This document shows positions 1 to 9,994 of a DNA stretch of 29,921 nucleotides, one piece after another. Every line of letters begins with the position of its first letter. Within the stretch, counting starts at the first letter, position 1. The position numbers were made by a program, and so were the translations under genes. The notes beneath the pieces were generated by a model. It ran no database searches. It was not told the DNA's origin and saw only the letters and a list, made by a program, of their open reading frames with translations. The stretch is from Baffinella frigidus (taxonomy: Eukaryota > Cryptophyceae > Cryptomonadales > Baffinellaceae): NCBI GenBank assembly GCA_026770585.1, contig MU646741.1, positions 1 to 29,921 of the forward strand, in the 5' to 3' direction.

Positions 1-90
1 ATTGAATAGACGGAATTGAATAGCGCGACGAAAAAGATGTCGCGCTATTCGGCTCGCATTTTTCATCGCGCTATTCAATTCGTCTATTCA
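1..90. repeat. Inverted repeat at left edge
   Basis: The arm GAATAGACGGAATTGAATAG near position 4 pairs with its reverse complement ending at 90. A second, inner pairing involves GCGCGACG and CGCGCTATTC. It is probably a MITE-like hairpin cut or abutted by the window edge. Related GGAATAGACGGAATT sequence recurs near 475. Confidence 0.6.
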
Positions 91-811
91 GCTACTTTTC
101 AGTCAACTTTTTCTTTTTTGTAATTCTCACTTCTCAGCCGACCGCCTTAACTTCTGAATGTAATAGGAAACGTGATCGTGGGCCCCGATGGCCCCTGTGA
201 GTTCGGTGGGCCCACGAGGTAAGTTTTGCTCGCAGCCTCGATCTGAATAGCTGAGAGGAAAGACCGCGGCGCCGCGTGTCTGATGCTGTGTCTAACTTTC
301 ACGGGGCCCCCTTGTGAGCCCCGTGGGCCCCATGAGACCCGCGGCGCCCATGAAGGGATGGATCCATGAGCAAAATGAATAGATGGACACATTTGAGAGT
401 TGGAAGCAATTTAGCCGCGAAAGTTCGGCAGTAGAATCCCGGGATTTGGGCCGGGATTCTATTCCGTGGGGACCGGAATAGACGGAATTCAGGAATCTGG
501 AATAGCTGGAATAGCTGGATTTTTTTTTTTCGCGTACAACGCCCCTAAGGCCGTTTCTTACGCTGGAATCGAGAAAGGAAGAATAATAGTAAGAGATTGT
601 AAAGCACAATTCTTCTGCGATCGACTTTACAAGTGATTTTATCGCGGCCGAACCTTTCTCAGGTGGAAACAATTGACTTTCGATTGCGGGTTTTCCGTTT
701 CTCGGGAATTAACGGCATTTGTACGAGATGTTGCCCGAAATTAGGCAGCCTGCGGCGCAAAAAAACAGATAAATACACTTGTAAAGTCAATCACACAAGA
801 AAATGATTCCA

Positions 812-848
812 GCCGACTTGGAGCGGGATAGAACCGCTCCAAGTCGGC
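812..848. repeat. Perfect 15-bp hairpin
   Basis: GCCGACTTGGAGCGG pairs perfectly with CCGCTCCAAGTCGGC across a 7-base loop. It lies about 820 bp beyond the TPR gene stop codon, so a terminator role is unlikely. It is probably part of a small repeat. Confidence 0.6.
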
Positions 849-904
849 GGGAAACCATTGAACCTCCTTTTCGGAGGATGGGCGTTCCCTAGAGCTGGTC
901 TCTG

Positions 905-1085
905 ATGAGTTGACACTTTTCGGACCTCAAAAAACTTCTAAACTTTCAAACTCTTTTGGTCAACTCGTACGAAATTTACCACAGCGTAAATTTCTTATAA
1001 TTTCGCTGTAATAAATTTCAGGTGAGTTGACTAAAAGAGTTTGGAAGTTTGGAAGTTTTTCGGGGTCCGAAAAGTGTCAACTCAT
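905..1085. mobile_element. MITE-like element, terminal inverted repeats
   Basis: Both ends carry ATGAGTTGACACTTTTCGGA in inverted orientation. Inner arms (AAACTTTCAAACTCTTTTGG and its near complement) and a centre with TAAATTTCTTATAATTT make almost the whole 181 bp foldable. No coding capacity. Single copy in this window. Confidence 0.7.
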
Positions 1086-1344
1086 GAGAGTTCAGCTCTA
1101 CGGATCGAGAAAAGAAGAATAAGCGAAAAGCTTATTCCTCCTTCTTCAAAATCGGTCGCGGAACGGCCGCGGAGAGGCCTCTCCTTTTGTACGAGGTCCT
1201 GGGCACGTCCTAGGACCCTACGGTAGGGCGTATGAGCCTACTCGCCACTTAATGGATAGCCTCCTCAGGGGGGAACACATTGCGGCCATGTTGGTACCAT
1301 TCACGGAATCTCTTTCGCGCCCCTCCTCTCTTCGCGTTGGGAGG

Positions 1345-1350
1345 AATCGG

Positions 1351-1394
<44 letters not shown>

Positions 1395-1400
1395 CCTCTC
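1345..1400. repeat. CT microsatellite
   Basis: Run of CT dinucleotides continuing as imperfect CTCTCC/CTGT blocks to about 1455. It generates spurious serine/leucine or arginine/glutamate ORFs on both strands. Confidence 0.9.
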
Positions 1401-1514
1401 TGTACACAAGGAGGAATCTTCCTCTCTCTCTGTCTCTCTCCCCCTCTCTGTACACAGCGATCAACACAGAGAGAGAGGGAGCTCTGCTATCAAGAGCAGC
1501 TCTTGATGTTTATT

Positions 1515-1637
1515 TACAGGGGTACCTCGCTCATAAGAAACCGCCGCCCCCCTAGGACCACCACAGGGCCCTAGGCATAGGCCGACTGCATAGGGTCCTA
1601 GGAGGAGGCGCTTTCTTAAGAGCGAGGTACCCCTGTA
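1515..1637. mobile_element. Family A MITE
   Basis: Termini TACAGGGGTACCTCGCTCAT and the inverted copy ending GTACCCCTGTA. The interior is the CCTAGGACCACC...GGTCCTAGG palindrome typical of the family. The element reads TA-CAGGGG...CCCCTG-TA, consistent with a TA target duplication. No transposase is present. Confidence 0.85.
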
Positions 1638-1665
1638 TAACAAGAGCTGCGATCAAGAGCTTCGA

Positions 1666-1758
1666 TCAAGATTTCCGATCGCCAGAGAACATGAGCTTAA
1701 ACGCAGCCTGCGACTTCTTGTCCGCCTCCTTGTGCCGCACCAGCAGCTGTTTCAGCGC
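1666..1758 (-). CDS. TPR gene exon 8 (C-terminal helix, stop)
   Basis: Acceptor CTACGGCAG is followed by a phase-0 exon reading ALKQLLVRHKEADKKSQ then AAFKLMFSGDRKS and TGA. The charged helix ending in a short hydrophobic MF motif is the usual end of TPR immunophilin-type proteins. The acceptor itself lies at the end of a family H repeat. Confidence 0.85.
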   Translation of the reverse strand, partial: ALKQLLVRHKEADKKSQAAFKLMFSGDRKS

Positions 1759-4700
1759 CTGCCGTAGGAGGTGGAGTTAGAATCCATCCGAAAAATGCTC
1801 GTATGAGCGGCCGACACGGGGTGCAGTAAGTGGCACAATGCGCAGCATGTGCGGCGCTGACGCTGGTTGTTTGGCAAGAAATTATCAATCTCTCAGAGCC
1901 TGCCCACACAAGAGGGGGGAGAGCGAACGTGCTTAGCAAACATTTCATCCTTTAGGTCCTTCAGGTTCTTCGAGCTCCCAACATAGGCAGACACCGGAAC
2001 TTGTTCTGTAGAAAGGCCATGCTTCCTTTCATACGGCTGAGAATGTTGATGGGGTAACGGCCTGAAAATGGGGTAGTTAGGCCTACGGGATTGCCTAGGA
2101 CCTCCTACCGTAGGCCGAATGTTTTTGGTCCTAGGATGCCTCGGCCTACGGTAGGAGGTCCTAGGCAATGCCGTATGCCTAACTACCCCGTTTTCAGGCC
2201 GTTAGCCTATGAATGTCTTAAAAGATGCACCATCCACCAGTTGGCTTCGCAGATCGGTCCATGCATTTTCGTGGAACTGATTAAAAATTGCTCGGTACGA
2301 AGACATCTTATGAAAAGACATTTCGACCGGGTTTTCAGCGGAAATTTTCTTCCAGAAAACGTTTGAAATTTGGAGGGCTGGTGCTGTTTCAGGGCCAGCC
2401 CACGCCACTTCACGAATCAGCATTTAAGGTTGAGGCGCCTCCTTTTACAAGTGTTTCCTGGTACAAATGAAACGTTATTGGCGAACCACGCCCCCTCTGC
2501 GATAATCACGGTCCACACGGTGGGCTTCGCAGATCAGTCCATTTATTTTCGCGGTACTAATAAATAACTGCTCGGTACAAAGACATCTTGCCAACCGAAA
2601 CTTCGACCGGATTTTCGGTGAAAAATTGCTCCGAAGCCCACTGTGTGGGAGGGCGAGGGGAAACACCGTTTTTTGCAGGAGAAGCACCGTTCACGGAGGG
2701 GGGGGGCCGCCGTTTAAGGGGGTGAAAGCGCGATTCATGGAGGCAAACAAGCGCCGTTTACAAAAAGCGCCGTTTACGGATGCCGTTTATGGAAGTGAGA
2801 GCAAAGAACTGGCGCGGTCTCACGGGCCCGCCTCAGGACGGACGGGCCCGCCCCAAAACTGACAGGCCCGCTTCAGGACCGAAAGGCCCGCCTCGGGACT
2901 GACGGGCCCGTCTCAGGACTGACGGGCCCGTCTCAGGACTGACGGGCCCGCCTCAGGACTGACGGGCCCGCCCCAGGACTGAACGGCCCGCCTCAGGACG
3001 GACGGACCCACCTCAGGACGGACGGGCCCGCCTCAGGACGGACGGGCCCGCCTCCAGACTGAAAGGCCCACCTTAGGACTGAACGGCCCGCCTCGGGACT
3101 GACGGGCCCGCCTCAGGATGGACGGACCCACCTCAGGACGCGCAATTATCCGGGGGAATTTATTTTTCTTTCAGAATCTGGCAACAAAAATTACTACACA
3201 CATGCTTTTATATTACTAGTAAGAACGAATCGTGTGGTAATTTTCGTTGCCAGCTCTGAAAGAAAAACAGGGTTCCCAGGACGCGCCCCGCCTCAGCCAC
3301 TCGAGGCTGGAAATGTGACTATTTTAAAACAGTCATTGTGTTACAAGTGAAGAAAAAAAAATGTGTAGTAATTTTCACACAAATTGGGGCGTTTGGTCAC
3401 GTATCTGACAGAAATCTGTCAGATACGTGACCAAGCCTGCCCGTGACTGGTACTAAATTTAACAACCCCACATTTAAAATACTCCCTCTTCCAGCCTCGA
3501 GTGGAGGATGCGCACCCCGCCTCAGGATGCGCCTGGGGTACCTCACTCATCAGAAAGCGCCCCCCCCCTAGGACCCTACAGTAGGACCATGCCTAGGGCC
3601 CTATGGTGGTCCTAGGGGGGTGGAAGTTGTCTCTGAAGAGGGCGTGTTCAACTACCCTAATGTCAGTGCGATACCCTATTCAACTTGCCTACTCGTCCGG
3701 ATGAATTTAGGGTATCGAACTGGCATCAGGGTAGTTGAGCCTACGGTGTTGGCTACGGTAGGCCGTAGGGCCCCTAGGCCTGGATTTCGGAGGCGGCTGG
3801 AGGGATGCGGGGGGTTCTGGAGAACATCCTACAGGAGTACCTTGGACAAAGCACAGGTTAACAGGGTAAATGTTGAGATGTTTCTGTTGAACTTGTGCTG
3901 TGTCCAAGTTGAAGCGGCCCGAGTGGCACACCCCGCGTTTTAATGGCCTCCCAGGCTTGACTACCGTAGGTTGAACTGCCCTGAATTCAGGACGCGCACC
4001 TTTTGGATAGCCTCTCGAAGTAGATGACTTATCCTTGCGCCCTATCCCGTTTTCAGAACCATACGTAAAGCCCTAAACCCTTTACATAAAGTCCTAAACC
4101 CTTTGAGTAAAGCCCTAAACCCGTTACGTAAAGCCGCACCTTTTGGATCGCGATGTCGGCGGGGCTGAGCTTCGCAGCTGCGTCCAAGTCCGCCTGTTCC
4201 GAGAGACAACATTTCCCCAAGTCAGCCTCCTGGCGCCTCCATAGGTCCATGTTAGCCTCCTTTCTCCCCAATTTAATTTCGGAACAAGACAGAATATGTT
4301 CCGCTATCTAAGGCTTCCGATGCCGAAGATAAGGGTGTATATGCTATTTTAGGCATGCATTGATGCTGTCTTAAGCCATTTCACGTGGACAGATTCTGGT
4401 ATGTTCCGAGATGAAATTGGTCTAAGTTAGCCTTCAAATCGGAAACTTTCGACCCTTTTGCGGCTGCGTCCAAGTCCGCCAGTCAAACCAGAATTTGAAG
4501 GTTGAGGCTCCCTTCTTTCAAAAAGGTTGTCTGGTACAAAGGAAGCATTCCTTGCTCGGATAGCGAGGGGTTAAACGGATCTTTTTAATTCGGGTACAAA
4601 TTCAAAAAATCTGTACGAGTCGTGTCCAACTTGTGGGCGCTAGACTGCACAAAACTGCAGTCTAGCCAAAAATTACCCGATCCGTTTAACCCCTCGCTAT

Positions 4701-7122
4701 CCGAGCAAGGGTTGCGCATGGCAAAATTGGCGTGTCCAGGGACACGCCACAGGTTTCCTCGAAATTCAGGACACGCCCCGCCCCTCCACACGAGGCTATC
4801 CATGCGAACAGAATAAAAGGACATTCTAAAATTTGTGGGGAAATGATCACGTTTCCGTACGGAGTCCGTACGGAAACGTGATCAAATGCTGACTTTTGGC
4901 ATGTTTCCTGGGCAATAATCCAATAATTAACTCATGAATCTGTTCGCATGGATAGCCTCGTGTGGCTAGGGTGGTCCTAAGGTCCTAGGAATAGCCTGTG
5001 TCGAGACACGGGAGAGGGTTACTCGAAATTATCGCCATGTTGTTTTCGGTCCGGAATACACGCATTTCTCTCTTCAGCAGCTTCAACCTTTCTGATAGCT
5101 GCCGCATGTACAGGGGTGACTCGAAATTAAGGACACGGACCGCCCCTGGGGTGGTCATGTGCTCCTAGGACTAGCCTGTTTCGAGGCACGATAGAGGGGT
5201 TCATCGAAACACACGGGATTACTCGAAATGGCTGAATTCCGAGTTACTCATGTATGCTATAACCACGCCAGAGTGGAGGAGAGGGTTGAATTTTTTTAAA
5301 CCTTGATGATAAGGTTCTCCACTTTTGAAAACCACTGCCTTCAAGGGGAATTGACTTTTGGCGACCCCTTCGAAGACTCTGGCGTGGAAACATCCCTGCA
5401 ATACGAGAGGTTCTGGAAGTGCAACCTGGACGGTGTCCAACTACGCGGGAGGGCTAGATGTCTTATCCGGCCAACCGCGTGCATACGCGCAGTCCTCCTA
5501 AGCGACTTGTTGACTTTGGGACTTTTGTGGGTAATTCCGGCGGTCACGTCCGCTTCACCAGTACAAATCTGAAAATTGCCCTGGGGCGTTTTAAGAGATT
5601 TAGCTCTCCCGCGTAAAAGTTCAAGGCGCCCGAGTGGCACACCCATTGCTTTTATGGCCTCCTACGAGAAACCCGGGCCTAGGGGCCCTACGGCCTACCG
5701 TAGGCACTACCGTAGGCTCAACTACCCTGAATTTGGCCCATTACGCTATGGATATGGACGCAATGGCACACCCCGCGCCTGCTGCGAGAAACCTGGGTCT
5801 AGGGGCCCTCCTTCCCACCCTAGTCAATACCGTAGGCTTAATTTACTCCCTAATTTATTCCCAACTACCCTTAATTTATTCCCTCGCCCTAATAACCTGT
5901 GCTTTGTCCAGGTTGAAGGCGCCCGAGTGGCACACCCCGCGCCGGAACAGCGCCTTGCCCTCGTCGACCCCCCCGCCAGAATCCAACGCCTGCACGGAGA
6001 GAACGTTTGACCACTACAGCTTGATGGTCAGACGCACACGCCCTCCAAAGCCACGTATTAATCTCCATACAATTATTAATTAAATGCTTTTGGGCAACGA
6101 ACATTACTACACGATTTGCTCATAAAAGTAATAGTAGAGCATTTGTGTAAATTTCGTTACGCCAAAGGCAATTAATTAATACTTTTGTGGAGATGAGTAT
6201 GCACCCCCATCTGGCCCTCGTCCACCCCCCCGCCAGATTCCAGCGCCTGCACGGAGAGAACGTTTTAGGATTCTGAATTCAATGGCTCTAGTGTACCCCC
6301 CCCACCTGCCCCTCGTCCACCCTCCCCGCCCGATGCCAGCACCTGCCACTCGAGGCTGGAAGAGAGAGTATTTTAAATGTGGGATTGTTAAATTTAGTAC
6401 CAGTCACGGGCAGGCATGGTCACGTTGCGGGCAGAATTACGCCCGCAACGTGACCAAGCGCCCCCATTTGTGTGGAAATTACTACACACCTGTTTTTTTT
6501 GCTTCACTTGTAAAACGAATCCGTGTTTTAAAATAGTCCCATTTCGAGCCTCGAGTGGTGCAGTGCCACGCTCCAGCTATTTGACGTTTGGCGAACTGGA
6601 AAGGAATTGTGTGATTTCTCTCCTAACCACACAGCGGGATACGAAGGAATTTTCGGGCTCTGAGAGCCCGAGTTTCCGTTACCTTATCCATAGGAACCCC
6701 CCTATGTCCCTGCGGGTTGCCTACCGTAGAGTCCTAGGTATTATCGCTTAGGGGTTATTCGAAACCCCTTCGAAGTCCGCTGTGTGGAGTGGCCGATCGG
6801 TGGTACACATGGTAGAAAGACTCTTCCTCTCTCTCTCTCTCGATCTCTGTGAAGCATTATACGCACCCTCCTCACAGTGCACGCGACTCCCGGAATCGCC
6901 ACGCCTTTCTCTCGCCTTTTGACTCTGTTTCGCCAGCGCAACCCTAGGCGCTCGCGCAATGGGGACAGCGTGGAGCTTCGAGACACTCGGAGCAATATGC
7001 GGTACGCTGTCTACGGCCGGGGCTTTGGAAATGGTTTGTGGAATGTGGAAGTCCCCTGTTGGACTTTGTTGAACCAACCACGGATCCTCCCAGTCATAAT
7101 ATATATATATATATATATAAAA

Positions 7123-7164
<42 letters not shown>

Positions 7165-9962
7165 ATGCCGGGTTCCACTCAAGAGCTCGGCTAGATCGAG
7201 GAGACCTAGCTCTGCCTCGGCCGGGTCTGTCTGGCCATGCTCGCGTTGGCATTCTGGGTGTGTGGTAGAGCGGTGTGCAGAGAAGTTATCTACGAAAATA
7301 ATGAAATAATGCTAAAAATATCATAAGTTCGTACCGAAACCGTCAATTGCCAAAAAATTGTCATTTCTGCGGCCAACTTCTCTGCGCACCGCTCTACAAA
7401 GAATACGGCTTAGGGCTTAGGGTTTAGGGGTTACGACACCTTGGACAGGCGTCGATGCCCTTCTCCCACATCTCCTGTTTCACGTACCTAAATCGGTTTA
7501 GGCCAAGCCGTCGGATTCCGACGTCATTGGCCCAATTCGTACCATAAAAATAGAAGCACAGAAGCGATTTGAGCATTCTGTGAGGGGCTGGTGGTAGTTA
7601 CCACGAGTACCCATCTGCGCTACCCTGCCTGCGTGGAATAGTTGACTCATGAGGGCTGGTGCTAAACTAATCAGACCTAGCTCTGCTTCAGCCGGATTGT
7701 CTGACTATGCTCGCGTTGGCATTCTGGGTGTGTCTGTGCCACTCGGGCGCCTTCAACTTGGACACAGCACAGGTTAAGAGTCTCAAAGCAAAGCGCTCTT
7801 AACCGTAATTTTCATTGTCATCTCTGCTTTGAGACAAACGTCGAGAGTGGAACGTCTCAAAATAAACGTTAAACCTCCGTTAACTTAATGCAACGGTGGA
7901 TGACTTAGTGGAACCTCCGTTAACTTGAGGTAACGGTGGATAACTTAGTGGAACCTCCGTTAACTTAAGGTAACGGTGGATAACTTAACTGGGTAGTTAA
8001 CGTGGAGGGGACCTTGGAGCAGGCGTCGATACCCTTCCCCCACATCTCCTGCTTCACGCCTCCTTGCTCGGATAGCGCGGGGGCAAATGGATCGGGTAAT
8101 TTCTGGCTGACTGCAGTATTGTGCAGTCTTAGCCTTGTCATTTATTTAGGAGGCCTAATTAGATTTACTATGCCCCATTTAATTTCTCCTATTCAATCTC
8201 CTATTGAAAAGGAACCAATTCAGTTAACTTCCGAGATGAAATCGGTGGAGGGGACTTTGGAGCAGGCGTCCATACCCTTCTCGGTTGAATAGGAGAAATT
8301 AGTTAGGGCATAGTCAATTCAATTAGGCCTCCTAATTGAATGAAAACGCTAATAAGGAAACTGATTCAGTTATCTTTCGAGATACAAATCGGTGGAGGGG
8401 ACCTTGGAGCAGGCGTCGATGCCCTTCTCCCACATCTCCTGCTTCACGTAGCACATCGCCTGCAACGTTCAGGGTTCAGGGTTTAGGGTGTAGGGTTTAG
8501 AGTTTAGGGAGTAGGGTGTAGGGAGTAGGGTTTCGGGTTTCGGGTTTCGGGTTTCGGGTTTCGGGTTCAGGGTTTAGGGTTCAGGGTTTAGGGTTCAGGG
8601 TTCAGGGTTTAGGGTGTAGGGTTTAGGGTTTAGGGTTTAGGGTGTAGGGTTTAGGGTTTGGGGTTTGGGGTTTGGGGTTTGGGGTTTGGGGTTTGGGGTT
8701 TGGGGTTTGGGTTTGGGGTTTGGGGTTTGGGGTTTGGGGTTTAGGGTTTAAAGTGTAGGGTGTTCATGTGCACCTTGTTCATGTGCATCGTCCCCATCAG
8801 CTGCGCCACCTGCGGGGGGACACACCTTTGTGAGTATGTTTGGATCTATGTTAGTGAAGATTGTTCGGACGCAGTCTAAAGTTGTCGCCCAGTTGTTGAC
8901 TTTTCACGAACCGTTGAAAGGAGGTCACACGCTTTTGTGACCTCCTTGACCCTGTGATTTCTGTTTTTATGGAGGGGAACCACGCCAGAGCCTTGGAAGG
9001 GGTTGCCAAAAGTCAATTCCTCCTGAGGGCAGTGCTTTTCAAAAGTCAACAACCGCTTTCAGACGCGGTTTTAAAAAATCAACCCCCTCCTGCAATCTGG
9101 CGTGGAAATTGCCGTTTATGGAGGAGGGGGGGGGGGCGCCGTTCATGGCAGAGAGGGGAGAGGAAGGGAGCGGAGGAGTTTTCCACCGTTACCTTAAGTT
9201 AACGGAGGTTCCACTTTTTCTTTGAGACGTCCCACTCTCGACGTTGGTCTCGGTGGGCACCGCTCTTGCACGACGAATCCAACGTTCCACACGGTGGACT
9301 ACGAACCTTTCATCAAAAGTCAACTCACCTGAAGACAATCAACTTTGAAGATTGGGCACCGCTCGTGATCCTGAACGGCAGTCGAGAAGCAAGAGGAATC
9401 TACATGTCGCATGCCTCTGCTATTTCTCTCAAGCCCTGGAGATGAGGGATCCAAACGGTTATGAGCCTTGAGACGACCCCGCTTCGGTACAGGTCCATCT
9501 CCGCAAAAGTATTAATTGATTGCTTTTGGCGCCAAGAAATTTACTACACAAATGCTTTACTATTACTAGTATGACCCAATCGTGTAGTAAATTTCATTGC
9601 ACAAAAGCGATTAATCAATACTTTTGTGGAGATTAAGGTTCTTAATGAGGTTGGGATATCCGAACCGAACTCTGGTTGGTACCCAACCTGGTGTCCCTTC
9701 GTAGCCCGCTGGTGTCCCGTAGCCCGCTGTGTGTGGGGGGGAAGCGCCGTTGATGGAGAGGAGGGGAGGGGAGGGGAAGACGGGGGTTGTTGTTGTACGG
9801 GGTGGATCGCGTGAAGCAGGTTAGGCGCTTGGTTGATGCTCGGTTGTGAGGGCTGGTGGAGGGAGGGGAGGACCTCCTTGCGCTGTTCGTGCGTGAGAGC
9901 CTCCTCCTGCTTTCCGACCCTCAATCCTCAACCCTCAACCCTCAACGGGTTGCCTCAGCCGT

Positions 9963-9994
<32 letters not shown>

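Larger units (their letters stand above)
91..1514. other. Intergenic stretch downstream of the TPR gene
   Basis: No coding signal. The ORFs here are short, lack recognisable motifs and overlap hairpins or a CT microsatellite. It holds a small inverted repeat at 432-461, a strong hairpin at 812-848, a MITE-like element at 905-1085 and CT-rich DNA from about 1345. Several GGCCC/CTAGG-rich words resemble the interiors of family A elements. Confidence 0.6.

Noticed and set aside
1218-1555. Ser/Leu or Arg/Glu-rich ORFs near 1.2-1.5 kb
   Set aside because: Products of the CT microsatellite read in several frames.
1893-2168. Minus-strand ORF with SAYVGSSKNLKDLKDEMFAK as an extra TPR exon
   Set aside because: Exon 7 joins exon 8 in phase without it, and the DNA recurs in Tcp11 intron 1 without an open frame; treated as a repeat or relic.
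6748-7182. ORFs rich in Tyr/Ile across the AT microsatellite
   Set aside because: Translation of (AT)n; no coding evidence on either side.
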